From the NCBI GenBank assembly GCA_930982035.1, contig CAKNJL010000006.1:1-61937 (forward strand): 61,937 bases of DNA, in the 5' to 3' direction. The notes under the pieces were generated by a model that searched no databases, was not told where the DNA came from, and saw only the letters and a program-made list of their open reading frames with translations. This DNA is from an uncultured Clostridium sp. (lineage in GTDB: Bacteria; Bacillota; Clostridia; TANB77; CAG-508). Positions 17,529-26,022 of the stretch are shown piece by piece. How positions within the stretch are numbered: the first letter of the stretch is position 1; every line of letters starts with the position of its first letter. A program made the position numbers and the translations under genes.

Positions 17529-17798
17529 AATGCTACCTCCTCTCTTTATCGTTTAAAAATTCATTCTCTCCCTCCCTTCTACTATAAAGCTCAGTACAAC
17601 CATAAAATCTTGTGCTATTTTTAAAATTTTTTTAAATTTTTTATTGTATTTTCTTCTTTTTCACTCTTTTCAAAGGTTACATGATTTTTTATTTGTAATT
17701 TTTATTGCATTTTTTACTATTCCTTTGTATAATTATGGTACCTTGTTAGCAATTTTATTTTATAAGATGTATTGCAATTTATATTTTGAGGTGTTTAT
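17529..17798. other. Divergent control region between the excisionase-like gene and the cysteine-cluster gene
   Basis: 270 bp of AT-rich DNA from which the element's two transcription directions diverge. The AGGAGG of the excisionase gene and TTGAGGTG of the plus-strand gene are clear. TATAAT-like boxes are visible on both strands, but I could not settle on one promoter or operator. Confidence 0.4.
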
Positions 17799-18881
17799 AT
17801 GTTAAGAGAAGATAATATTCCAGTAAAAAATTGTTTCAACTTTTGGTTTAATAGAGAAAAAAGAAAAGAGTTTTATACAACTTCTATTTCTTTGTATAAA
17901 ACTACTTTTAATCATAATAAAAATAATAAATTTGCAAATATACTTTTTGATAATGCTAATAATAATAAAGAAATTTATTTTTCTTCATCTACATTGTTAG
18001 AACCTTTTGAAGAAAGTTATGGTACTTTTTTAATAAAATTCCTTAATGCAGATTTTGCATCTTTTGAAACATCTTATCGTACTTTCTTCTGTTTTTATGG
18101 ATTTTCTATTTTAAGTGAATTTTATGCTTCAATTCCTTCATTAAAGTTTTTTAAAACAGAAGATGAATTTATAGAAACTTATCAACCAATTTTTAATAAA
18201 GTTAAACCTAAGTTAAAGAAATTACAATATTTGATAAAACAATGCGTAGACTATATGTATAATTTAAATAATAATTCAATAGATAAGAATTATACACCTT
18301 TAGAAAAGTATCTTTCTTATTCTATTTTTAATAACTTATTTAAATATTCTACAAACATAGAAGTATATTATTACCAACAATTTGCACATGATATATACCA
18401 TATAGCTTCACAATCTATAACACCCAAAATTGTTAGAGAACATTTGGAAAATGGAATAATAAGTCTAGGTGATAGCCCTGTTTTTCATACTTTATACTTA
18501 TCTAATATATTGTATATTTTTTTATTTGAAATAGCCACTAATAAGAATGTAAAAATTAAGATTTGTAAAAACTGTGGTAAATATTTTATTCCACTTAAAA
18601 ATACCGAAAAATATTGTGATATTGTATATTGTAAAGATGAAATAACTTGTAAAAAGATTGGTGCTAATAACTCTTATTCTAAAAAAAGAAATACTATTGA
18701 AGGAATTAAATTTTATAGAAATAATTATCAAAGAAGATTAATGCAAGTTAAAAGATCTAAGGATGAACAAGTTAAAATAGCTTTTGAAAATTGGAAAAAA
18801 CTTGCTAAAGAAAAAATTAAAGAATTTAATAATAATGAAATAAGTGAAAATGAATTTATTCAATGGCTAAAAAACAATTAA
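17799..18881 (+). CDS. DUF6076-like protein with a C-terminal cysteine cluster
   Basis: 360 aa, with TTGAGGTG before the ATG. The first 245 residues are helical and unassigned. The C-terminal part has a zinc-ribbon-like set, CKNCGKYFIP ... YCDIVYC ... C, followed by basic residues, a layout I associate with the DUF6076 family found in mobile elements of Clostridia. It is divergent from the excisionase and replication genes, so it could be a regulator of the element; that is inference. Base composition is like its neighbours. It ends at a bidirectional terminator. Confidence 0.65.
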   Translation: MLREDNIPVKNCFNFWFNREKRKEFYTTSISLYKTTFNHNKNNKFANILFDNANNNKEIYFSSSTLLEPFEESYGTFLIKFLNADFASFETSYRTFFCFYGFSILSEFYASIPSLKFFKTEDEFIETYQPIFNKVKPKLKKLQYLIKQCVDYMYNLNNNSIDKNYTPLEKYLSYSIFNNLFKYSTNIEVYYYQQFAHDIYHIASQSITPKIVREHLENGIISLGDSPVFHTLYLSNILYIFLFEIATNKNVKIKICKNCGKYFIPLKNTEKYCDIVYCKDEITCKKIGANNSYSKKRNTIEGIKFYRNNYQRRLMQVKRSKDEQVKIAFENWKKLAKEKIKEFNNNEISENEFIQWLKNN

Positions 18882-18890
18882 AACATCTAA

Positions 18891-18925
18891 AAATAAAATA
18901 GTAGCAGTCAACTACTATTTTATTT
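18891..18925. terminator. Bidirectional terminator between convergent genes
   Basis: A perfect 14-bp stem (18891-18904 with 18912-18925, 7-nt loop) has A and T runs on both sides. It also contains the stop codon region of the minus-strand gene that ends at 18915. Confidence 0.8.
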
Positions 18926-20837
18926 GAGCTTTTCTTAAAAGTTTGCAAATTTCTTTTAATTCTATGAATGTTACCTTTTTATTTGATAGTCTAGCTAAAA
19001 ATCTTAAAGTTCCTTTAAAAGAATTGTCTATATTCTGTGGCACTACTACCATTATTAATTCACATCTTTCATCTGACATCCCCTGTTCTACAAATTGTCT
19101 TATTATTTCCTGTCCTTGAGAAGAAGTTGACAATAATATTATGTTTTGCTTATTGGATGATGTTGAAGAATTCTTTTTTATAATTCCTTTCATTTCATAC
19201 TCTTTTCCATTAACTTTAATTCTTCCAGAAATGTCTCCATATTCACTTCCCTTATGTGGTTGAGGTATAAAACCAGGAACAATTCCATAAAATAATTTTG
19301 GTAAACAAATTTGATTTTTATCGGTCAAACATTTTTCAATCTTTGAATATGAACATGTTCCGTTGCATTTTTCCTTCATATCAACAGCATACTTTACTAA
19401 ATCTTCCTCAATTTTAAAATCTTTTATTTTAAATTCCTCTATCTCATTAAATAAAATTTCTCCACCATTTTGAATGTCACTTGGCGAAATCATAAGAATG
19501 TCATCCATTATACATATAGAATAATTTAAATCAGCATTAGGATACACTTTTTTCAAATTATCATTAATCATGTCTATACAATTTTTTGTTGGAATGTACC
19601 AATACTTATTCAATGCTAGTTCATGTCCTTCTTGGCAAATTGGTTTTATTGGAGAACCACATTCGCACAATTTATTCTTTGTTAAATTTGATAAATTTCT
19701 TCCACATTTTTTACAAATAGGAATTTCATAAGATTCACATTTTTCACAATATGGTCTTAAAATTTTTATGAAAAGTCTTTCTTTATCAAGAATATCTTTC
19801 TTATCATCTGGAAAATCAATGCTTTGCTCATTATCAATATTTGCAATTATATGTGTTAATATCCAATTCATTTTTTCTTGTTCAACGATTGATAGTAATG
19901 GCCATTTTAATTCTTGACCAATTTCTTCGAATATTACTTTTGCATCTTTTCCCTTTAAATTATCTATTTCTTCAAATATAATTTTAATAGCTCCTTCTGT
20001 CCATGCAAATAGCTCTTTTGAAGACAAATGTTTTAATATACTAATATTTCCTTTTTTTACATTATATCTGACTGTTGCCGTTATAGTCTCATATATAGGA
20101 GTAATGTAACTTCCAGATGTATTAAATCTATTTTCTTTTACTCTCTTAACCTCTTCTTTTTGTTCCTCTGTAAATCCTTCTGAACGCGAAATAGCTGTTT
20201 TTTCTCCCTCAATTCCTTGTAATACAATTTTGCTCATTACACTATCATTAAAAATTCTTTCAAGTGCACTTAAAGGTGGTTTTATAGATGATATATTTTT
20301 ATGTATTTCATTTACTAAAGCATCCGTAAAAACTTTTGTCATTTTTTCATGCTTAACAATGTAAGCGACATAACTCTTATCTATTCCTATCCATGAACAA
20401 CCTTTATGTTGCTCCCATACTTGATCTGCTTTGCCAGCTTCATTAATATAATTATAAATTTTACTATATACATATACTAGTTCTAGCCTATTATCATATT
20501 GAGTAACTTTTTGAACTTTTATTTTTCTATATTCACTAGTTCCACAATATATTTCTTTTCCTTCTAATTGTTTTATTATATCAATATCAGCTTTTGAAAT
20601 ATTTTCATCAAATCTCCATATTGAAAAAGTAACTCTGTTTCCATAAATATAATCATCTATTAATTTATCAATTTCCTTTATATCTATTAAATTTCTATTT
20701 TTTAATTCTTTAATAATTTGAGATTTATCTTTATTTTTTATTTCATCATCTTTTAAACCTTTTTGCTTAGAGTAATCATACAAAGCTTGCCACGGTAAAG
20801 TATTTATTTTATTATAAAGTTCTGTAGAAATTTCCAT
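18915..20837 (-). CDS. Unassigned protein: SAP-like N-terminus, cysteine clusters and nuclease-like C-terminus
   Basis: 640 aa from the ATG at 20837; GGGGGAG lies only 3 nt upstream, so a start seven codons earlier (TTG) cannot be excluded. Residues 15-45 resemble a SAP-type DNA-binding helix pair (LPWQALYDYSKQKGLKDDEI). A central region has CEKC...CKKC...CECG, like a zinc ribbon. The last 110 residues show a D535 ... E548-x-K550 arrangement (YGDISGRIKV ... EYEMKG) followed by alternating strands and helices, as in Mrr-like PD-(D/E)XK nucleases. I do not recognise the family. Its place as a single-gene unit between the terminator and the integrase suggests cargo, possibly a single-protein defence system; no function is claimed. 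Confidence 0.6.
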   Translation of the reverse strand: MEISTELYNKINTLPWQALYDYSKQKGLKDDEIKNKDKSQIIKELKNRNLIDIKEIDKLIDDYIYGNRVTFSIWRFDENISKADIDIIKQLEGKEIYCGTSEYRKIKVQKVTQYDNRLELVYVYSKIYNYINEAGKADQVWEQHKGCSWIGIDKSYVAYIVKHEKMTKVFTDALVNEIHKNISSIKPPLSALERIFNDSVMSKIVLQGIEGEKTAISRSEGFTEEQKEEVKRVKENRFNTSGSYITPIYETITATVRYNVKKGNISILKHLSSKELFAWTEGAIKIIFEEIDNLKGKDAKVIFEEIGQELKWPLLSIVEQEKMNWILTHIIANIDNEQSIDFPDDKKDILDKERLFIKILRPYCEKCESYEIPICKKCGRNLSNLTKNKLCECGSPIKPICQEGHELALNKYWYIPTKNCIDMINDNLKKVYPNADLNYSICIMDDILMISPSDIQNGGEILFNEIEEFKIKDFKIEEDLVKYAVDMKEKCNGTCSYSKIEKCLTDKNQICLPKLFYGIVPGFIPQPHKGSEYGDISGRIKVNGKEYEMKGIIKKNSSTSSNKQNIILLSTSSQGQEIIRQFVEQGMSDERCELIMVVVPQNIDNSFKGTLRFLARLSNKKVTFIELKEICKLLRKAQIK

Positions 20838-21091
20838 ATTCTCCCCCAAAAATTCCAATTTTTCAAAATTATATCACTTTTTCCCAGTAAAATCCAGTTT
20901 ATAATAATTTAATATTACATTTTATTTAGTATTTCTATGTTTTTTATATATTCTCTTATGAATTTTATTGTAATCTTTGAAAGTAGCTAAAAATAAACAA
21001 AAATAGCTGGTAATTTATCAAAAAATACCATATAATACACATAAATACTTCTCCCTTCCATAGTTATACTTGAAAGGAGGTGAAATGAGTA
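20838..21091. other. Divergent region upstream of the integrase
   Basis: 254 bp, AT-rich. GAAAGGAGGTGA (about 21072-21083) is the ribosome site of the integrase. I see no strong hairpin. It must contain the integrase promoter, which I could not identify with confidence. Confidence 0.4.
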
Positions 21092-22285
21092 ATGGCTGGG
21101 AGTATAGAAAAAAGAGGAAAAAATAGTTACAGGCTAACAGTATCAGAAGGATTTAACCTAAATGGAAAGCCAATGATACACAGAAAAACTATTCATGGAA
21201 CTAAAAAAGATGCAGAAATTGAACTAGCGAAATTTGTTACTGAAGTACAAAGTGGTTTAGTAATTGATGGTAAATCTCTTAAATTCTCTGAATTCGTTGA
21301 AATATGGAAAAGAGATTATGGTTCAAAAGAACTAGCTCCAACTACATACAAGCGATATTGCAGAATGTTAGAAACAAGAATTTTACCATACTTCGGACAT
21401 TTCTATATTAACAAAATCAGACCAACTGATATTATGAAATTCTATGACTTACTTGAGAAAGATACTCAATTAGTTAGAAAAAAAGGTAACAATGGTTTAA
21501 AAACAAAAAAGCCTTTATCTGGTAAAACTATTTTAGAACATCACAGACTATTAAGAGCAATGCTTCATAGAGCCGTTTACTGGCAATTAATTGTAAGTAA
21601 TCCTGCTGAACGTGTTCAACCACCTAAAGCTAAAAAGCCAAAAAGAAGATCTTATGATGATGAGCAAACTAAAATATTATTAGAAAACTTAGAAAAACTT
21701 ACTGTAGAAGATACTAAATATAAAGTTGCTATCATTCTTACTATCTTTACTGGTGTTCGTTTAGGTGAATTGATGGGCTTAGAATGGCAAGATGTTGATT
21801 TTAGAAATGGAATTATAAGTATTAACCGTTCTAGCCAGTATCTATCAGATATGGGAGTTTTTACAAAAGTTCCTAAAACAGAAAGCTCTATTAGAGAAAT
21901 TGCAATACCTGATTTTATCATTTCTTTACTTGAGGAATATAAATTATGGTATGAAGAGCAAAAATCGCTCTATGGCGAATTATGGACGAATTCTAATAGG
22001 TTATTTGTACAAGCTGATGGCAAACCTATGCATCCTTCTTCTATAAGCAAATGGTTTGTTAAATATGTAAGTACAATTGGATTACCTGTAATTAATTTTC
22101 ACGGATTAAGACATACAAATGCAAGTTTACTAGTTGCACAAAATGTTGATATAGCTGTTGTTTCTGCAAGACTTGGTCATGCACAAATAAGTACAACACT
22201 TGACTTTTATGTACATCCACTACTTTCTCATAATAGAAAAGCTGGATATGCACTAGAAAACTTACTATTACCAACAAGGTCTTAA
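21092..22285 (+). CDS. Tyrosine site-specific integrase
   Basis: 397 aa with a strong AAGGAGGTGA ribosome site. An AP2-like N-terminal arm-binding domain is followed by a core-binding domain (about 62-165) and the catalytic domain with all expected residues: R223 in TGVRLGE, H337-x-x-R340 in HGLRH, H363 in LGH and the nucleophile Y373 in DFY. This is the Tn916/phage-type integrase family. It lies about 1.1 kb inside the right attachment-like site and is the recombinase expected to act on the 15-bp core and the TTTTACCCAA arm repeats described separately. Confidence 0.95.
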   Translation: MAGSIEKRGKNSYRLTVSEGFNLNGKPMIHRKTIHGTKKDAEIELAKFVTEVQSGLVIDGKSLKFSEFVEIWKRDYGSKELAPTTYKRYCRMLETRILPYFGHFYINKIRPTDIMKFYDLLEKDTQLVRKKGNNGLKTKKPLSGKTILEHHRLLRAMLHRAVYWQLIVSNPAERVQPPKAKKPKRRSYDDEQTKILLENLEKLTVEDTKYKVAIILTIFTGVRLGELMGLEWQDVDFRNGIISINRSSQYLSDMGVFTKVPKTESSIREIAIPDFIISLLEEYKLWYEEQKSLYGELWTNSNRLFVQADGKPMHPSSISKWFVKYVSTIGLPVINFHGLRHTNASLLVAQNVDIAVVSARLGHAQISTTLDFYVHPLLSHNRKAGYALENLLLPTRS

Positions 22286-22336
22286 TTTTACTTTTTTCTA
22301 ATTTTCACAAATTACAAATTTTCACGATATAAAAAA

Positions 22337-22382
22337 GTAAAAAACTTTGAGATTTTATATCTCTTTCCCAAAAGTTTTTTAC
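22337..22382 (+). terminator. Stem-loop after the integrase
   Basis: GTAAAAAACTTT (22337-22348) pairs with AAAGTTTTTTAC (22371-22382), with GAGAT/ATCTC inside the loop. No long T run follows, so strength is uncertain. Confidence 0.55.
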
Positions 22383-22529
22383 TCGTTGCCTTAAATATTT
22401 ATATAAAATGTAGTGCCATTATATAAAGAGTAAAACTTTATAATTCTAACAATATATAAAAATTTATATTTACTTATTATTTTACAATTTAAAAATTAAA
22501 TTGATTATACAATTGTAAGGAGAACAATC

Positions 22530-23150
22530 ATGAATGAAGAAATATCTAAAAATGATATATTAAACAAATATAAATCTTGTCTTTATAATATACAGATGAG
22601 AATGAATGTAATAGAAAATCACTTATCTAAAAAATATACAGAAAAGTTTTTAATATGTGAAATAGAATTTTTATGTTTGCAATTTAGAAAAATTATTGAG
22701 AATATAGCTTTTTCATCAATGTGTATTAATATTAACGAATATAAAAAAATCAGAGAGAAATATTATACCGATTGGAATATGAAAGGAATTTTTAGAGAAT
22801 TGGAAAAAATAAACCCTAATTTTTATCCTAAACCAGTTATTAGGGAATTAGTTAATACTGATATTAATGGAAATAATGAATATGATTTACAAGAATATAA
22901 AGGTGACTATTTAAGTAAAGAAGATGTTTTTGAAATATATAATAGGTGTAGTAATTTTATACATGAAAGCAACCCCTTTATGTCAAATTCACTTAAATAT
23001 AACGAATATATGAATAACTTTAAAATATGGTTATTAAAAACAAAAAATCTAATGAAGCATCATATCATACATATAGACAATAACATAATTATTGGTATAA
23101 TAGATATTTCTAAAAATTTTCCAGAAGCATATATTTTTGAAGAAATTTAA
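22530..23150 (+). CDS. Hypothetical cargo protein with a possible HEPN-like Rx5H motif
   Basis: 206 aa, with AAGGAGAAC before the ATG. It is largely helical. R139 and H145 in NRCSNFIHE form an R-x5-H arrangement, the active-site spacing of HEPN ribonucleases, in a helical context (preceding helix 37-60 FLICEIEFLCLQFRKIIENIA). This single motif is suggestive only. The gene lies between the integrase and the right end, a common cargo site, about 80 bp inside the arm-site repeat. No partner antitoxin gene is visible next to it, so a toxin-antitoxin role is not supported. Confidence 0.6.
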   Translation: MNEEISKNDILNKYKSCLYNIQMRMNVIENHLSKKYTEKFLICEIEFLCLQFRKIIENIAFSSMCININEYKKIREKYYTDWNMKGIFRELEKINPNFYPKPVIRELVNTDINGNNEYDLQEYKGDYLSKEDVFEIYNRCSNFIHESNPFMSNSLKYNEYMNNFKIWLLKTKNLMKHHIIHIDNNIIIGIIDISKNFPEAYIFEEI

Positions 23151-23227
23151 TAATTAAAATAATAATTATGTAAAATTTTATATTTTTTATTGAATTTTTA
23201 TTAGAATTTATGGCATTTGAGGTGGTT

Positions 23228-23249
23228 ATTTTACCCAATTTTTACCCAA
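23228..23249 (+). repeat. Right integrase arm-site-like direct repeat
   Basis: Identical over 22 bp to 6849-6870: two tandem TTTTACCCAA-type units. It lies 126 nt inside the right core, against 118 nt at the left end. Confidence 0.6.
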
Positions 23250-23281
23250 TTCTACATAATATCGCTGTTTTTAATCATTAT

Positions 23282-23350
23282 TGCAACCAATTCCAAGGCA
23301 ACAAAAAATCACTAAAACCGTTACAGTTCTAGTGATATAAACGTTGGTTG
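23282..23350. other. Nested inverted repeats beside the right attachment-like site
   Basis: GCAACCAA (about 23283-23290) pairs with TTGGTTGC (23343-23350), enclosing an ATCACTA/TAGTGAT stem. The right arm of the outer repeat is also the CCA end of the tRNA-like remnant. It may end transcription of the cargo gene or be part of the recombination site. Confidence 0.4.
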
Positions 23351-23392
23351 CGGGGGTAAGACTTTGGACTACGATCCTTCGGGTTATGAGTG
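23345..23392 (-). repeat. tRNA-fMet 3'-half remnant, right attachment-like site
   Basis: On the minus strand this stretch runs from the anticodon loop to CCA and matches the tRNA-fMet at 33,973-34,048 at 36 of about 46 aligned positions: perfect over CTCATAACCC and CCCCCGCAACCA, diverged in the T arm. The sequence 5' of it is not tRNA, so it is a fragment. It contains the 15-bp core shared with the left end. Confidence 0.75.
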
Positions 23393-23509
23393 TATTAATA
23401 TACTCTTTTTATTCATTTCTTCTTCATTCAAATTTCCTTTATTTGTTAAAAACAAATCTCCATATTTAGTCTTTATTCTGTTTCATTTTATCATATCCAG
23501 ATATTAATT

Positions 23510-24238
23510 TCACCTCTTGTATAGTACAAATACATATTCATGTGCTAATAAATAAAAATCCATATTCTTATTTTTCCAATAATCTGTCATCTTACAATTA
23601 TGTTGTTCTTTTATAATTATTTCTTTCAACGTGAAACCTGTTTGAATAAAAATATTCATGACATAAAAACCTAACGGAATAACATTCTTATTTTTTCTAA
23701 TATCTCCTATTAAGATTGAACAAATTTTATCTTTTTTTAGAACCCTAAAACATTCTTTTGAAAATAAACTCATTTGATTTAAAAAACCTTGTAAATCCAA
23801 TCTTGATAAATCTTCTTCTATATCTTTACTATATTTTATAATATTAGCATATGGTGGATGTGCAAATATAAAATCTATTTTTTCATTTGGTATTATTTTT
23901 TGTAAATTAGTTGAATTTGCCCTTAATAATCTTGGTTCATATATAGTTTGATATTCAAAGTTTAATCTACTTTTAGCTAATTTTAAAGCATCTATATTTA
24001 TATCAATTCCTATTCCTTTTCTATTTAGTAATTTACATTCTATCATTGATGTACCACTTCCACAAAAAGGGTCTAATACAATATCGTTTTCTTCGGTGTA
24101 TTTTAATATTAAATTTCTTGGTACTTGTGGTGGGCAATTCCCCCTATAATCTCCTTTATGTGTTGCCCATTTTCCTCTTTCTTTAAAACTCCATATTGTA
24201 GTTTTTTCTAGTTTAAATTCTTTTGGATTATATATCAA
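23510..24238 (-). CDS. Site-specific DNA methyltransferase, extra to the DpnII-type set
   Basis: 242 aa from the TTG at 24238, chosen because AAGGAGG lies 8 nt upstream; an in-frame ATG 18 codons earlier precedes that site. After a WSFKERGKWATHKGDYRGN segment come motif I VLDPFCGSGTS and motif IV HPPYANIIKYS, the order of class alpha/gamma amino-methyltransferases. It probably methylates an adenine or cytosine amino group in DNA; target unknown. It is the last gene of the minus-strand run after dpnB, separated by a 72-bp spacer with a small GCAAC/GTTGC hairpin, so it may be made at a lower level. DpnII systems normally have only two methylases, so this one is an addition. Confidence 0.8.
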   Translation of the reverse strand: MIYNPKEFKLEKTTIWSFKERGKWATHKGDYRGNCPPQVPRNLILKYTEENDIVLDPFCGSGTSMIECKLLNRKGIGIDINIDALKLAKSRLNFEYQTIYEPRLLRANSTNLQKIIPNEKIDFIFAHPPYANIIKYSKDIEEDLSRLDLQGFLNQMSLFSKECFRVLKKDKICSILIGDIRKNKNVIPLGFYVMNIFIQTGFTLKEIIIKEQHNCKMTDYWKNKNMDFYLLAHEYVFVLYKR

Positions 24239-24310
24239 TAAACATTCCTCCTTAATTATAAAGAGCAACCTTAATAAAAAAGTTGCCCCCAAAAACTTTT
24301 ATAATATCTT

Positions 24311-25246
24311 TTATTTAAAATATTCTTTTATTACTTCTTCTAACATTCCGTTCTTTGCAAGATAAAAGTTCATAAGATAATTCATATTTCTAAATCCCTT
24401 TTGTAACTGATTTTTTGATTTATTATCCCAACATAAACCATCTGTTAATAGTACAAATCCCATATTTAACTTATCTAAATCATGTTGCCTATTAATATAA
24501 CTATCAATTATTTCTTCAGGTTTTGAGCCTCCTCTAAAGAAATAATCTACTTCTATATTTAAAGCTTTATTATCTTTTATTAATATAAAATCTGCTTTTC
24601 TATTTGCAATATCTTCCGATATAGTAAAACCATATTCTTTTAATTTTTTAAATTGTTTTTGTGATAACATTGTTACATTATATTTTTCACAAATTTTCTT
24701 TATTACTGGCTCACAAGCATCTTCAAATGCTGTTCCACCTCTGTTTTTCCTGCCATTAGAATCTAATCCTACTAATACTCCAATAACATAATCAGTTAGA
24801 CTTTTTTCTGCTAGATTTTCACATAAATTTTTTAAACCAATTCTTTCAAAGAAGTAATAATAATTTTCTATTTCCTTTTCAGACAATCCTTGTTTTAATT
24901 TCTCAACTTCAAAAGAAAATTTTAAATTTTCATCATTTCCTATTTCATCGCCAACAACTGCTAATAAATTTTTTCCATTCCATACTTCTGTTCTTTCATT
25001 TTTTGAAAGTGCAAATAATAATGGAAAAGTAGCAATAACTGTTGGTACTTTTTCTACTAATTTGTAAAACTTTTCCTTAATATTATCAGCTCTTATCAAT
25101 ACATTCATTGCGTTCAATTCTATTTCAAAATCTTTATATGCTTTTGCATTTTCCCAATTAACATAAAAATCAAACCCTCTATTAGTTTCTAATAAATTAT
25201 TCACAAATATTTCTGACAACTTATCATAATCCATTTCTAAGTACAT
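24311..25246 (-). CDS. dpnB: DpnII/MboI-family type II restriction endonuclease (GATC)
   Basis: 311 aa, with AAGGAGG ahead of the ATG, which overlaps the methylase stop codon by one base. The segment GLDSNGRKNRGGTAFEDACEP, the following catalytic-looking ADFILI...IEVDYFF and GGSKPEEIIDSY are hallmarks of the DpnII endonuclease family, which cuts unmethylated GATC. It completes a dpnM-dpnA-dpnB operon in the same gene order as in Streptococcus pneumoniae. The acidic residue of IEVDYF replaces the asparagine usual at that place in my memory of the family, so the active site deserves a check. Confidence 0.9.
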   Translation of the reverse strand: MYLEMDYDKLSEIFVNNLLETNRGFDFYVNWENAKAYKDFEIELNAMNVLIRADNIKEKFYKLVEKVPTVIATFPLLFALSKNERTEVWNGKNLLAVVGDEIGNDENLKFSFEVEKLKQGLSEKEIENYYYFFERIGLKNLCENLAEKSLTDYVIGVLVGLDSNGRKNRGGTAFEDACEPVIKKICEKYNVTMLSQKQFKKLKEYGFTISEDIANRKADFILIKDNKALNIEVDYFFRGGSKPEEIIDSYINRQHDLDKLNMGFVLLTDGLCWDNKSKNQLQKGFRNMNYLMNFYLAKNGMLEEVIKEYFK

Positions 25247-26022
25247 TATTGTTCCTCCTTCATTTTTTTGTATCTTCTTATAGATAGTTCTATATATTCT
25301 TTCTCATTATCTATACCTATGTATCTTCTATTTAATCTAACCGCTGATATTCCTGTTGTACTACTACCACAAAATGGATCTAGAATCAAATCTTTTTCTT
25401 TTGTTGAAGCAAGTATTATTCTATCTAATATTTCTAATGGCTTTTGTGTTGGATGTTTTCCACATTTCTTTTCAGATGGTTTTGTCAACGAAGTTGTCCA
25501 AACATCTTTCATTTGTTTATTATTGTTAATCTCTTTCATTAAAGTATAATTAAATGTATATTTTATATTTTTTAAATCTTTCCTTGCCCATAATATAGTT
25601 TCTGTTGAATGTGTAAATGTCTTACACGCCAAATTGGGTGGTGGATTAGTCTTTTGCCATGTTATATTATTTATTATTTTAAATCCTTCTTCTTCTAATG
25701 CCATACCGATTGAATAAATATTATGTAATGTACCACTTATCCATATAGTTCCATTATCTTTTAAAATCCTATAACATTCTCTTATCCATTTTTTATTAAA
25801 CTTATGCTTTTCTTTAATTGATAATGCTTTATCCCATTCGCCTTTATTAACACTAACCATTTTTCCACCACTACATGTAATACCATTTCCAGAAAGGAAA
25901 TATGGTGGATCTGCAAAAATCATATCTATACTCTTATCTTCAAATTTTTTAATTACTTTAAATATATCATTATAAATCAATTTGAAGTTATCGGATTCAA
26001 AATAGTATTTCCCTTTATACAT
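25246..26022 (-). CDS. dpnA: DpnA-like DNA adenine methyltransferase
   Basis: 258 aa. Motif IV DPPYFLSGNG precedes motif I DPFCGSSTTG, the class-beta order, with FTHSTE and KHPTQKP as further family marks. DpnA-type enzymes methylate GATC and can act on single-stranded DNA, which protects incoming plasmid strands in pneumococcus. It overlaps the dpnM gene by 46 bp and the dpnB start by one base, so the three genes are tightly coupled. GGAG lies in the overlap ahead of its ATG. Confidence 0.9.
   Translation of the reverse strand: MYKGKYYFESDNFKLIYNDIFKVIKKFEDKSIDMIFADPPYFLSGNGITCSGGKMVSVNKGEWDKALSIKEKHKFNKKWIRECYRILKDNGTIWISGTLHNIYSIGMALEEEGFKIINNITWQKTNPPPNLACKTFTHSTETILWARKDLKNIKYTFNYTLMKEINNNKQMKDVWTTSLTKPSEKKCGKHPTQKPLEILDRIILASTKEKDLILDPFCGSSTTGISAVRLNRRYIGIDNEKEYIELSIRRYKKMKEEQ

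Larger units (their letters stand above)
6716..23390. mobile_element. 16.7-kb integrative element derived from a tRNA-fMet site, carrying defence cargo
   Basis: The 15-bp sequence CCTTCGGGTTATGAG occurs at 6716-6730 and 23376-23390 in the same orientation; its complement is the anticodon arm of initiator tRNA-Met. Inside both ends, about 120 nt from the core, is the same 22-bp block of two TTTTACCCAA-type units (6849-6870 and 23228-23249), as expected of integrase arm sites. Between them are a tyrosine integrase near the right end, an excisionase-like gene, replication genes, a Hachiman pair, an AlwI-type restriction-modification system and unassigned cargo. No relaxase, conjugation or virion genes were found, so it is either a non-autonomous mobilizable element or a phage-satellite-like element. 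Neither end holds an intact tRNA, so the exact boundary is inferred. Confidence 0.75.

Noticed and set aside
22530..23150. A toxin-antitoxin pair at the right end of the element
   Set aside because: Only one gene is present; no neighbouring short antitoxin frame with a ribosome site could be found.
24239..24292. An ATG start for the extra methylase at 24,292
   Set aside because: AAGGAGG lies inside that extension, 8 nt before the TTG at 24,238, which fits translation start much better.
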